The notes under the pieces are model-generated. The model had not been told where the DNA came from, did not search any database, and was given only the letters and a program-made list of their open reading frames with translations. Made by a program: the position numbers and the translations under genes. This document shows positions 7,730-15,495 of a DNA stretch of 29,308 nt, piece by piece (position 1 is the stretch's first letter; the number at the start of each line of letters is the position of its first letter). Source of the stretch: Deltaproteobacteria bacterium (lineage in GTDB: Bacteria > Desulfobacterota > Desulfobacteria > Desulfobacterales > SURF-15); the NCBI GenBank assembly GCA_024644775.1, contig JAHEHB010000012.1, forward strand, positions 1 to 29,308, written 5' to 3'.

Positions 7730-8356
7730 TTACTGCTCCACAACTGCGGCTTTGATGATGGTCACGGGCGTCTGCGGCACGTCGTCAAAAACACCTTTCC
7801 TACCGGTTGGGACGGCTTTGATTTTGTTGACAACGTCATGACCCTTCACCACCTTACCAAAGACCGCGTAGCCCCAACCCTTTTCGGTTTTGGATGTGTG
7901 ATTCAGAAAGTCGTTGTTCTTGACATTGATGAAGAACTGAGCCGTGGCGCTGTGCGGATCCTGAGTCCGGGCCATGGCCACTGAGTAGGATTCGTTTTTC
8001 AGCCCGTTGTCAGCCTCGTTTTCAATGGGGGATTGAGCCGACTTCTGCTCCATGTCGGCGGTAAAGCCGCCGCCTTGGATCATAAACCCATCGATGACTC
8101 TGTGGAAGACAGTACCGTCGTAGTGACCATCCGCCACATATGAAAGAAAGCTGGCTACGGTCTTTGGCGCTTTATCTTCGTCGAGTTCCAAAACAATCTC
8201 ACCCATACTGGTCTCTAGTTTTATCAAAGGATGACTCCTTTCTGAAAGGGCGGTGGCCCCGGTTGCAAGTATTAGGATAACCGATAGGCCGACAGCCCCC
8301 CAGACCCGCCAATTAGATATAAATTGAATATAGCTTGTGTTTAGGAAACGGTTCAT
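7730..8356 (-). CDS. Exported or membrane-anchored cyclophilin-type peptidyl-prolyl isomerase
   Basis: The protein has 208 residues. A cyclophilin domain occupies about residues 44-205, with the conserved VFHRVIDGFMIQGGGF, AMARTQDPHSATAQFFINV and KGWGYAVFGKVVKGHDVVNKI. It should catalyse cis-trans isomerisation of X-Pro bonds. Residues 17-40 (VWGAVGLSVILILATGATA) form one hydrophobic segment, either a signal peptide ending near ATA-LS or an N-terminal anchor, so it acts on periplasmic proteins. GGAG lies about 7 nt before the ATG. It converges on the desulfhydrase gene with a 6-nt gap and no visible terminator between them. Closest described counterpart is PpiA. Confidence 0.92.
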   Translation of the reverse strand: MNRFLNTSYIQFISNWRVWGAVGLSVILILATGATALSERSHPLIKLETSMGEIVLELDEDKAPKTVASFLSYVADGHYDGTVFHRVIDGFMIQGGGFTADMEQKSAQSPIENEADNGLKNESYSVAMARTQDPHSATAQFFINVKNNDFLNHTSKTEKGWGYAVFGKVVKGHDVVNKIKAVPTGRKGVFDDVPQTPVTIIKAAVVEQ

Positions 8357-8533
8357 ACACGATCTCCAGTTCAGTTTGGGAGGCAGCCCCGTATAATAGG
8401 TTAATCCAATGTTTCAACATAATGATAGCGTCTTATTAGCGAAGACAACCAGGAATTGTCAACAGAATATGCGAATTAAATAGGGCATTTTGCAAATTGT
8501 CATTTCCAGTTGAATGCTATAGAATTTAATTCA

Positions 8534-8545
8534 CTTTCGCGAAAG
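8534..8545. promoter_or_regulatory. Small perfect palindrome upstream of the hydroxy-acid dehydrogenase remnant
   Basis: CTTTCGCGAAAG is a perfect 12-bp palindrome ending 13 nt before the ATG at 8559. A 9-bp inverted repeat lies further upstream (GAATTAAAT at 8473-8481 and ATTTAATTC at 8524-8532). It could be an operator or chance; no regulator gene is adjacent. Confidence 0.25.
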
Positions 8546-8558
8546 GGGCATCGGCACC

Positions 8559-9266
8559 ATGAAAACCCAGACAACAAACCAGATAAGAGAGCTGTTTCAG
8601 ATGATTCATGCAGGAGGCTTGAAAGGCACAGACGCCATGCACAATTTAGACGATGTACAGCGACGCGCCAAAAAAAGCCTTCCAAAAATGATTTATGACT
8701 TTCGGAATTTTACAGGCCTTGCCGATGGCGATGACACGATGAGCCACAGCGCCTTTATCAATCAGCACCTTATAAACGCCTCGGCCGACTGGGAGGATCT
8801 CTTTTGGCTGAGAGAACTCTGGAAAGGTCCGTTATTTGTGAAAGGAATCATAACACCAGAGTATGCACGCCATGCAGTCGATTGCGGTGTTGAAGGAATC
8901 ATCGTTTCCAACCACGGTGGAAGGCAACTCGATGGTCTTCCCAGTTCCATTCGGGCTTTGATCGGCATCTCCGATGCCGTGGGCGATGATACTGATATCA
9001 TCCTAGATGGAGGTGTACGCCGCGGTTCCGACGTGATAAAAGCGATCGCTCTGGGTGCGCGGGCTGTGATGACGGGACGAAGCTGGATTTGGGGGCTTGC
9101 TGCGGCCGGACAATCCGGAGTCGAGCGGGTACAGGCGATTCTTGCCGAAGAAATCGACCAGACCATCGCGCTTCTCGGCTGCTCACGTCTTGAAGAAGTC
9201 GATCGTACTCTGGTCGATCTCCCGGCTTGGTGGGAATCGGTGTCGCAAGATCGTTACCGTCTATAA
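8559..9266 (+). pseudogene. FMN-dependent alpha-hydroxy acid dehydrogenase with in-frame internal deletion
   Basis: The 235-codon frame is intact but the family normally has about 350-400 residues. Residues 1-48 are the normal N-terminus (GTDAMHNLDDVQRRAKKSLPKMIYDF). The sequence then jumps to the segment that normally precedes the second half of the barrel (ASADWEDLFWLRELWKGPLFVKGI). The catalytic and FMN elements of that half are all present: SNHGGRQLD with its His and Arg, DGGVRRGSDVIKAIALGA and MTGRSWIWGLAA. About 130-150 residues, the first barrel strands with substrate Tyr and Asp residues, are missing, with the junction near 8694-8708. It probably cannot fold as a flavoenzyme. I call it a deletion pseudogene, although no stop or frameshift is present and expression as a short protein cannot be excluded. 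The ribosome binding site is weak (AAAGGGG). Confidence 0.75.
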
Positions 9267-9297
9267 TATTGTAAAGAACGAATGTGCCCTACTCACA

Positions 9298-10191
9298 TTA
9301 CTTTGACGGCCGCCTTGAGCCGATTCTTAACAGATCAGCGATATTGGCTTTGGCGACAATCGTGGGCTCGATGAGCGGTTTTGGACAGGTCATCAGGGTG
9401 GTAATTCCCGGTCCGTGACCGGCCAATAGACAGTCACTGTGCGTTACAATGCCGATCGAGATCGCGCCTTGCCGGTAGGCCCTTCCAAAGGAGTTGTCAT
9501 GATCCAGCAGGGCCACAAAGTCACCGAAACGTATCTTGTCCAATTTATACTTCTTTACGGTTTCCGGATCGCTTGTCATAACGTCATAATCGCCTGTTCC
9601 CACATGGGGCCGCCCCACACCCGATCCCATACAAGCTGCCGGTGCCAGGGTTGTGACCGGTACGCGAAGTTTTCCATTGCCGATTTCTTTGATGTTCATT
9701 TTCTTCAGGAGCGATGGGTCCAGATTAAACAGTTTAATATCCGGATAATCCAGCAGTTTCAGACCCTGCCCCCTGGCTCTGATCATAATGATGTCATCAT
9801 AGGTCATCTTTTCCCTGACCGCTCGCGCAAAATCCACCATGATATGCTCAGACCCGCCATGGTGCCCGGTAACGATGCCCTTGGCACCCTTGGAACGTCC
9901 GGAAATGATTTCCGCCCTGTTACCGACACAACCAAACAGCTGAAGAGAATCGTTCGGAAATTCCATGAACTTTTGCGGATTGGCCGAACAGCTCACACCC
10001 GGCTCAACGTGATCACCGGCTAAGCCGAAAGCCGAATCTCCGACCTGTACATTAAGCGTGATGCCGCCAATGCCCGGCATCAAAAACGGTTGACCATCTC
10101 GATCTACTTTCCAGCCCGGCCTGATCCTGGGCGGACCCGGTTTGCACTGTAGTAAAAATTCTACAACCCTATTTTCATTGGCTTTAAGCAT
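9298..10191 (-). CDS. DUF4438 family protein
   Basis: The protein has 297 residues, no signal peptide and no membrane segment. Glycine-rich conserved-looking segments include [67 protein letters not shown] and [13 protein letters not shown]. Together they match my recollection of DUF4438 (the TM1086-like family of thermophiles and anaerobes), for which no reaction is established. Several His, Asp and Cys residues in the glycine-rich loops could bind a metal or cofactor, but that is inference. AGAGGT lies about 6 nt before the ATG at 10191. It converges on the hydroxy-acid dehydrogenase remnant with a 31-nt gap. Neighbouring amidases and amino-acid enzymes hint at small-molecule catabolism. 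Confidence 0.7.
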   Translation of the reverse strand: MLKANENRVVEFLLQCKPGPPRIRPGWKVDRDGQPFLMPGIGGITLNVQVGDSAFGLAGDHVEPGVSCSANPQKFMEFPNDSLQLFGCVGNRAEIISGRSKGAKGIVTGHHGGSEHIMVDFARAVREKMTYDDIIMIRARGQGLKLLDYPDIKLFNLDPSLLKKMNIKEIGNGKLRVPVTTLAPAACMGSGVGRPHVGTGDYDVMTSDPETVKKYKLDKIRFGDFVALLDHDNSFGRAYRQGAISIGIVTHSDCLLAGHGPGITTLMTCPKPLIEPTIVAKANIADLLRIGSRRPSK

Positions 10192-10579
10192 GATTACCTC
10201 TTGTCTGTTGTCGTTCAGCAGTGTTTATAACGCCACAACAAAAAGTGCTGAATTTGGTTATAGTTATGTACTATTTATGTGAAATAGCCGAAAGAATCAG
10301 AAGGTGTCAAGGCCCTTTTTAATCGACAAGAGTAACGAATCCGGAACCAAAAAAACATGGTGAAGATTGCCCTTTGCTCCAGTGATCATAGATACCCCAT
10401 CGTCTATCGATACATCCCCCTCTTGACTTTAACGGCAGGAATCTCGATGCCGATTTCAGATTCATGTTGGAAAAGAAATCGGGCAAAATCGGAAAAAGAT
10501 TGATAAGAGATGAATTAAATAAGATACAATACATTAAGGATTAAAAGGCAAGGGTGAGGGGACATTTAACCGGGTACTC
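10192..10579. other. Divergent intergenic region, no supported gene
   Basis: These 388 bases separate the DUF4438 gene from the transglycosylase gene and must contain both promoters. A 71-codon minus-strand frame (10319-10534) and a plus-strand frame from 10357 have no recognised content and no good ribosome binding site. A poorly spaced TTGATA (about 10499) and TACAAT (about 10524) with 19 nt between could serve the transglycosylase gene, but this is weak. Confidence 0.4.
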
Positions 10580-11332
10580 TTGCCTGACAAGGAGCTTAAA
10601 AAAAACTGCGGCATTGATATGGCACATCATCGCTGGAAAATAGGAACGAAACGAATTTACCGCAAACTGATCAAGTTCGGCATTAGACTAACGGCACTAC
10701 TATTGTTTTTGACTTTCGTTCAGGTTGCCATTTTGAGATATATAAATCCACCGACTACCATGCGGGTAATATGGGAATACACCGGCCACCTTATCAAATC
10801 GGAGCCGTACCGTCGTCCAACCTACATTTGGCGTTCGTTGGAAAAAATATCACCGTACCTGCGAAGAGCCGTGCTGGCCGCCGAAGATCAGAGATTCCTA
10901 GGCCATCACGGATTTGATATAATAGAAATCCGTAAGGCTACAAAAGACATGCTGTTGGGACAGCGCCTCAGAGGCGCCAGTACCATATCCATGCAAACGG
11001 CAAGAACGGTTTATCTGCTGCCGGTGCGCAGCATACTGCGCAAGGCTGCGGAAGCTTATTACACGGCAATAATCGAATTGCTCTGGGATAAGGGTAGAAT
11101 TCTGGAAATTTACCTAAATACGGTTGACTGGGGAACGGGAGTGATGGGAGCCGAAGCGGCGTCCATGGTCTATTTCAAGCGGCATTCTAACGAACTCAAT
11201 CTGCGACAGGCAGCCCTTTTAGCGGCGATTTTACCGAATCCCCATCGTTTGTCTCCCATCAGGCCCAACGATTACGTAAAAATGAGAGTCAAGCAGGTTC
11301 TGTCGGACATCCGTTTGATGCCACTTTTGTGA
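10580..11332 (+). CDS. mtgA: Monofunctional biosynthetic peptidoglycan transglycosylase (family GT51)
   Basis: This 250-residue protein polymerises lipid II into glycan strands. One membrane segment near residues 34-54 (GIRLTALLLFLTFVQVAIL) anchors it, with the catalytic domain outside. All GT51 blocks are present: AEDQRFLGHHGFD with catalytic Glu102, RGASTISMQTARTVYL, a RKAAEAYYTAIIE block (RK-x-x-E), EIYLNTVDWGTGVMGAEAAS, and LRQAALLAAILPNPHRLSP. The absence of a transpeptidase domain and the short length make it MtgA-like rather than a class A penicillin-binding protein. The start is uncertain. The TTG at 10580 is the longest option and lacks a good ribosome binding site. AAGGAG at 10590 is too far (over 20 nt) from the ATG at 10619. 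It is flanked by a 16-bp inverted repeat immediately downstream. Confidence 0.88.
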   Translation: MPDKELKKNCGIDMAHHRWKIGTKRIYRKLIKFGIRLTALLLFLTFVQVAILRYINPPTTMRVIWEYTGHLIKSEPYRRPTYIWRSLEKISPYLRRAVLAAEDQRFLGHHGFDIIEIRKATKDMLLGQRLRGASTISMQTARTVYLLPVRSILRKAAEAYYTAIIELLWDKGRILEIYLNTVDWGTGVMGAEAASMVYFKRHSNELNLRQAALLAAILPNPHRLSPIRPNDYVKMRVKQVLSDIRLMPLL

Positions 11333-11351
11333 TGTTAGTGTTTCGTATTTG

Positions 11352-11432
11352 GTGTTTGGTGTTTCGTACTCTAACAAGTTGATATTAAAACATATATCTT
11401 AAGCTAAAAAATAAACACGAAACACCAAACAC
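11352..11432. repeat. Long-loop inverted repeat with perfect 16-bp arms
   Basis: GTGTTTGGTGTTTCGT at 11352-11367 is matched exactly by its reverse complement ACGAAACACCAAACAC at 11417-11432, with a 49-nt AT-rich spacer. A partial extra copy of the left motif (GTGTTTCGTATTTG) starts at 11339. The element fills most of the space between the convergent transglycosylase and esterase genes. It lacks a T-run next to a compact stem, so it is not a standard intrinsic terminator, though a transcript could still fold across it. Confidence 0.7.
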
Positions 11433-11471
11433 TTGAAAAATTCGGCTTTGTACGCATTCATCAATATCTGA

Positions 11472-12176
11472 TTACTGATTGCGGACCGCTGATAGCTTGT
11501 TTATCGCTTCAAGAACATATGGATACACCCGTTTGGTGATAATCCGGTATCCTGGGGCGGTAGGATGGATGCCGTCGGGTTGATTGTATTGTCTCTTTCC
11601 GGCAACCCCTTCAAGAAAGAAGGGAATGAAAAGGAGGTCTTCTTCCTCGGCAATCGTCGAGTAAATCCTGGAAAAAATGGTCGTATATTCCGACCCCAGA
11701 TTCTCGACCATACGCATACCCGCCAGGATGACGATGACATTTTCCCTTTTTATGATCCTTACGATTTCTCTTATGTTTTTTTGAATCAATGAGGGGTCGA
11801 TCCCTCGAAAGCCGTCGTTGGCACCGGTTTCAAGAATAACGATATCCGGTTTCAAGGTTAATACCCATTTTATTCGCGAAAGGGCGCCACTGCTTGTCTC
11901 TCCGCTAATGCCCCCGTTGATGACTTTATACGGATGCCCTTTGGAGATTAATTCTTTTTCAAGTAGCGCCGGAAAAGCTTCCTCCTCGGAAACACCAAAA
12001 CCGGCTGTCAAGCTATTTCCCACCGCTACGATAGTGCCCTTATAATTCGGAGCCGCTTCCTTTTGAAAAACGCCCGGATCCTGATCGCATGCGACCGCCG
12101 CCAAAGTGACGAAGACGGTTAAATATGGAAATAATCGGGGAACATTCAGCATTTGCGTTTCACACATTATTATCAT
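11472..12176 (-). CDS. tesA: GDSL/SGNH esterase, TesA-like, probably exported
   Basis: This 234-residue SGNH hydrolase resembles thioesterase I / lysophospholipase L1 (arylesterase). Block I is AVGNSLTAGFG (Ser55; GNSL replaces GDSL), block II is INGGISGETS, block III is LETGANDG (Asn120), and block V is PDGIHPTAPGY (Asp201, His204), completing the Ser-His-Asp site. The N-terminus has a hydrophobic stretch ending LAAVAC at Cys30, an imperfect lipobox, so it may be an envelope lipoprotein or secreted enzyme. The ATG overlaps the permease stop as ATGA, implying translational coupling. It is the last gene of an ATPase-permease-esterase operon, the same trio found together in Escherichia coli (tesA next to ybbA-ybbP), although there tesA is divergent. 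Confidence 0.9.
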   Translation of the reverse strand: MIIMCETQMLNVPRLFPYLTVFVTLAAVACDQDPGVFQKEAAPNYKGTIVAVGNSLTAGFGVSEEEAFPALLEKELISKGHPYKVINGGISGETSSGALSRIKWVLTLKPDIVILETGANDGFRGIDPSLIQKNIREIVRIIKRENVIVILAGMRMVENLGSEYTTIFSRIYSTIAEEEDLLFIPFFLEGVAGKRQYNQPDGIHPTAPGYRIITKRVYPYVLEAINKLSAVRNQ

Positions 12177-14665
12177 TCATCGGTTTGTTCCTGCAGGAAA
12201 ACCACCGGTTTTTTCTTGAGAATGGTGATGGAAGACATCAGGCCGACCATAAAAACCAAAGCAATGGTCCCCCCTGCCATCATCGCTGCCGCGCCCCAGA
12301 ACGGTTTATAATTTATGTTCAATATCGTTTTACTGATAATGAGACTGCCGGTCTGGGATAGAATCAGTGCAAGCGCTGCGCTGAATAGGCCGATGAGTAG
12401 ATTCTCCAGCGTAAAGACTTTGAGAACAAAAGTTGCGCGTGCACCTAAGATTTTGAAATATACCGCTTCTCTAATGCGGGCAAAGCGGGTCGCCATCAGG
12501 GAACTGACGATAATGAGAATGCCGGCGCTAATGCTGAAGGCCATAAAAAAGCGTATGATGCCGGACAGTTTGCGCAGCACTTTGGCCAATACCAAGACAG
12601 TCTGCGTGATATCGATGACAGAGACATTCGGAAAGCGGCTCACAATCTTGTTTTGAAGACGCGCGATCTCATCTTTTTCTACCTTCAGTGCGGTGAAAAT
12701 CGTTTGGGGGGCATCTTTCAATACGTCGGGGGGAAACACAAAATAGAAATAAGGTCGAATCGATTCTTTGGTGCGAGCGCGGATACTGGTGATGGTCGCT
12801 TGTAAAGGGATACCCTGGATCCGAAACGTAATCCGGTCTCCGATACCGATCGGTCGGATCTTTTGAACCGCATCCAGCAAGGATACCTGTATACCTTTAA
12901 AATCATTACGGAATAATTTTTTCCCTTTGACCATCACCTCATCTTCCAACAAATAATCACGATAGGTTAAATTAAATTCCCGCGCCAGGTTATCCCTCTT
13001 GCGTTTGCGTTCTTTTTCACGATTTATTTTCTCACCGTTAATGGAAACGATTCTGGCTCTCGCGATGGGGTAGTATTGAGTCGGTCTATCCAGTGTCTGC
13101 GAAAAAGCGTCCTTTTGTGCCGGTTGAATATCCAGAAAGAAAAGGTTGGGCGCTTCCGGTGGATAGGATTGAACATAGGATGCATCCAAATTCCGCTCGA
13201 TCAAATAGATGGAAAAGACGACGGCCAGTGAGGCCGTCAGCGTAACGATAATCGACCGGGTGGCATTGCCCGGACGAAACAATCCTTTAAATGACTGACG
13301 CAAAGCCAGGTTGGCGACGGAAAAATTTTTTATGCCATACAACACGCCATTGGTTATGATCGCCGTGATCACAATCAAAAGCACGGTGCCCAGGACGAAA
13401 TAGACTCCGGTTACCATGTCTTTGAGTATCCATAGTGTCATGGTCAGTAAAAAAACAAGAATAACGATTCCCGAAATGTAATAAGAGAGACCTTTTTTGA
13501 ACTTGGTATATTCTTTTCTGAAAATGGCGTTTGGTTTGAGCTCTTTGATCCGATACAGCGGCAGCAACGTAAACACCGATACCGCAATCAGGCCGAGCAA
13601 TAAACCCTTTATCATTGCAGCGAGCGTAAACGTGACGGTAATATTTTCCGGTAACAATCCACTAAAAAGCACGATGAGGATTTTTTGAATCGCAACACCG
13701 CCTGCCAGGCCGATAAGGCCACCGATTAAACCAAGGAGCAATGCAATCGTCAAAAAATGCACAATAACAAACCGGCTAGTGGCGCCGACGGTTCGCATAA
13801 TTGCAATACTCTTTTCGTTTTCCCTTAGAAACGCGGTTAAAGTGCTTTGAATGCCGATGCCCGCCAGCAGTAAGGTAAAAATGCTGATCAGTCCGAGAAA
13901 GAAAAGAAAATTGTCAAAAAACCGCTTAAACCGCGATTCAGCCGTTCGGAATGTAGCGACTCGTTCATCAGTGGATGCCTGCGATTTGAGTTCGATAAAT
14001 ACGCGGTCAAGATTTTTTGGATCGAGCACTTTGACCAGACAGCGATACCGAATTCGACTACCTTTTTTCACCAGTTGTAGCGCTTCCAGGTCCTCCAGAG
14101 CGATGAACACGCGGGGTCCGAGGGAATAGAAAGTAATCGGACGATCCGGTTCCTGAATGACGATATCGGCAATTGTCAGCAAGCGATTTCCGATTTTAAT
14201 GCGCTCGCCCACCCTGAGATGGAGACGATCCAGCAGCGTTTGCTCGACGACGGCGGTTCCCGGTTCCAGCACTTGTCGAAACGACCGGCCGGAAGCCAGC
14301 GTCACCATCCCATAAAAGGGATAAGTCGGGGCTACAATTTTTAGTTTGGCGAGTATGGACTTCCGGGCGGTTGCAGCTTTTACCATTGAATAGAATTCAT
14401 AAATACGCGCGCTTTGCACCCAATCCCTTTTTTCCAGTGCGTGGATGCGCTCTGTCAGGGCTTCCGAAACCTCGGTACGTGAACGAATGATGATGTCGGC
14501 CGCATGCATCTTGCGGGCATCTTTCAGCAGGGATTGATTAATGCTGTTTGTAAACACTTCCAGGGCAAAGATACTGGAAATCGACAGCGCAACGCATAAC
14601 ATAAAAATAACGGCCTGCTTTTTAGAACGGATGATTTGGCGCCAGATGAAATGCTTAAGCAGCAT
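12173..14665 (-). CDS. ybbP: Large FtsX-type ABC transporter permease (YbbP-like)
   Basis: This protein of about 830 residues has the layout of large MacB/FtsX-superfamily permeases. There is one N-terminal membrane segment (QAVIFMLCVALSISSIFALEVF), a periplasmic domain, a first FtsX core of three segments (FLFFLGLISIFTLLLAGIG onward), central segments around VLGTVLLIVITAIITNGVLYG, a second periplasmic domain, and a C-terminal FtsX core (FMAFSISAGILIIVSSLMATRF onward). The protein ends in a short cytoplasmic tail. I chose ATG 14665, preceded by GAGGAGCAGGA, over a start at 14695; it overlaps the ATPase stop by 11 bp. This family usually drives lipid or lipoprotein extraction or mechanotransmission rather than transport through a pore. 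Cargo is unknown. Confidence 0.88.
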   Translation of the reverse strand: MLLKHFIWRQIIRSKKQAVIFMLCVALSISSIFALEVFTNSINQSLLKDARKMHAADIIIRSRTEVSEALTERIHALEKRDWVQSARIYEFYSMVKAATARKSILAKLKIVAPTYPFYGMVTLASGRSFRQVLEPGTAVVEQTLLDRLHLRVGERIKIGNRLLTIADIVIQEPDRPITFYSLGPRVFIALEDLEALQLVKKGSRIRYRCLVKVLDPKNLDRVFIELKSQASTDERVATFRTAESRFKRFFDNFLFFLGLISIFTLLLAGIGIQSTLTAFLRENEKSIAIMRTVGATSRFVIVHFLTIALLLGLIGGLIGLAGGVAIQKILIVLFSGLLPENITVTFTLAAMIKGLLLGLIAVSVFTLLPLYRIKELKPNAIFRKEYTKFKKGLSYYISGIVILVFLLTMTLWILKDMVTGVYFVLGTVLLIVITAIITNGVLYGIKNFSVANLALRQSFKGLFRPGNATRSIIVTLTASLAVVFSIYLIERNLDASYVQSYPPEAPNLFFLDIQPAQKDAFSQTLDRPTQYYPIARARIVSINGEKINREKERKRKRDNLAREFNLTYRDYLLEDEVMVKGKKLFRNDFKGIQVSLLDAVQKIRPIGIGDRITFRIQGIPLQATITSIRARTKESIRPYFYFVFPPDVLKDAPQTIFTALKVEKDEIARLQNKIVSRFPNVSVIDITQTVLVLAKVLRKLSGIIRFFMAFSISAGILIIVSSLMATRFARIREAVYFKILGARATFVLKVFTLENLLIGLFSAALALILSQTGSLIISKTILNINYKPFWGAAAMMAGGTIALVFMVGLMSSITILKKKPVVFLQEQTDE

Positions 14666-15338
14666 TTTCCTGCTCCTCGACAATGCGCCCGTCATTTAAA
14701 ATGATAATGCGATCGGCCAAAACCGCAATGTCGTTGTTGTGGGTAGCCAGTATCAATGTCGTGCGATGTTCGGTATACAGCTCGCGCAGCAGATCTAAAA
14801 TGGCATGGGTGTTGGCCGAGTCCAGATTGCCGGTGGGCTCATCGGCAAAAATGATGTTGGGGTTGTTGATCAGCGCCCGACAGATGGCGACCCGTTGCTT
14901 TTCTCCACCCGAAAGCTGTTGGGGAAAATTGGTGCTACGATCACGCAGACCGACACGCTCTAACAACAAGTTTGCCTTTTTTACGGCGTTTTTATCCTTA
15001 CGAAGTTCAGCCGGAAAAGTCACGTTTTCCAGAGCGGTCAAAGAAGGGACGAGATGAAAAGATTGAAACACAAAGCCGATGGTTTCATTACGCAACGGGG
15101 CAAGGCCATCCTCGTTTAGGTCGGTTATGTCTTTTTGATTAATCAGAACGCTGCCGGAACTGGGTTTTTCCAAACCCGAAAGCAGGCTTAATAAAGTGGA
15201 TTTCCCGCTGCCGCTGTTTCCGGTGACAGCCAAAAATTCGCCATCGCCTATCGATAACGAAATATTATCCAACACACAAATGGGTCGACTACCAACAAAA
15301 TATGTTTTGCTCACACGTCGGGCTTCGATAATGTTCAT
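14655..15338 (-). CDS. ybbA: ABC transporter ATPase, LolD/YbbA-like
   Basis: The protein has 227 residues from ATG 15338, normal for this subfamily. Walker A GNSGSGKST, Q-loop FVFQSFHLVP, signature LSGGEKQR, Walker B IIFADEPTGNLD and H-loop ATHN are all intact. It energises the FtsX-type permease encoded immediately downstream with overlapping codons. The frame is open up to 15617, but the 93 upstream codons run through the palindromic element and into the 5' end of the opposite M20 gene and look unlike protein, so I reject that start. No purine-rich ribosome binding site precedes ATG 15338, because the upstream bases belong to the palindrome. Translation may therefore depend on RNA folding. 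Confidence 0.92.
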   Translation of the reverse strand: MNIIEARRVSKTYFVGSRPICVLDNISLSIGDGEFLAVTGNSGSGKSTLLSLLSGLEKPSSGSVLINQKDITDLNEDGLAPLRNETIGFVFQSFHLVPSLTALENVTFPAELRKDKNAVKKANLLLERVGLRDRSTNFPQQLSGGEKQRVAICRALINNPNIIFADEPTGNLDSANTHAILDLLRELYTEHRTTLILATHNNDIAVLADRIIILNDGRIVEEQENAA

Positions 15339-15343
15339 AATAT

Positions 15344-15476
15344 AAATTAGGGGTTTCGCCCCTATTGGAATGTTGGAATACTGGAATAATATGTGATAAG
15401 AGCGGTAGAAATCAATTCTAAAATAAAAAAAAATCCTTTTTACCCAACATTCCAATAGGGGCGAAATCCCTAATTT
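15344..15476. repeat. 133-bp near-perfect palindromic element filling a divergent promoter region
   Basis: Arms at 15344-15376 and 15444-15476 are 33-bp reverse complements with a single mismatch (15353 against 15467), separated by 67 nt. Each arm itself holds a small hairpin: AGGGGTTTCGCCCCT on the left, with the mismatched counterpart on the right. The element lies 5 nt from the ATPase start codon on one side and 19 nt from the M20 peptidase start on the other, so it is essentially the whole divergent spacer. It carries no coding capacity of note. It could be a miniature mobile element or a symmetric regulatory structure. Confidence 0.85.
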
Positions 15477-15495
15477 AACAAAAAGGAGGAAACAA

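Noticed and set aside
8470..8500. Possible sigma-54 promoter (GG ... GC near GGGCATTTTGCA)
   Set aside because: The spacing between GG and GC is 6 rather than 10 nt, and no enhancer-binding protein gene is nearby.
10319..10534. 71-codon minus-strand frame
   Set aside because: No ribosome binding site, no recognised content, and it lies in a divergent promoter region.
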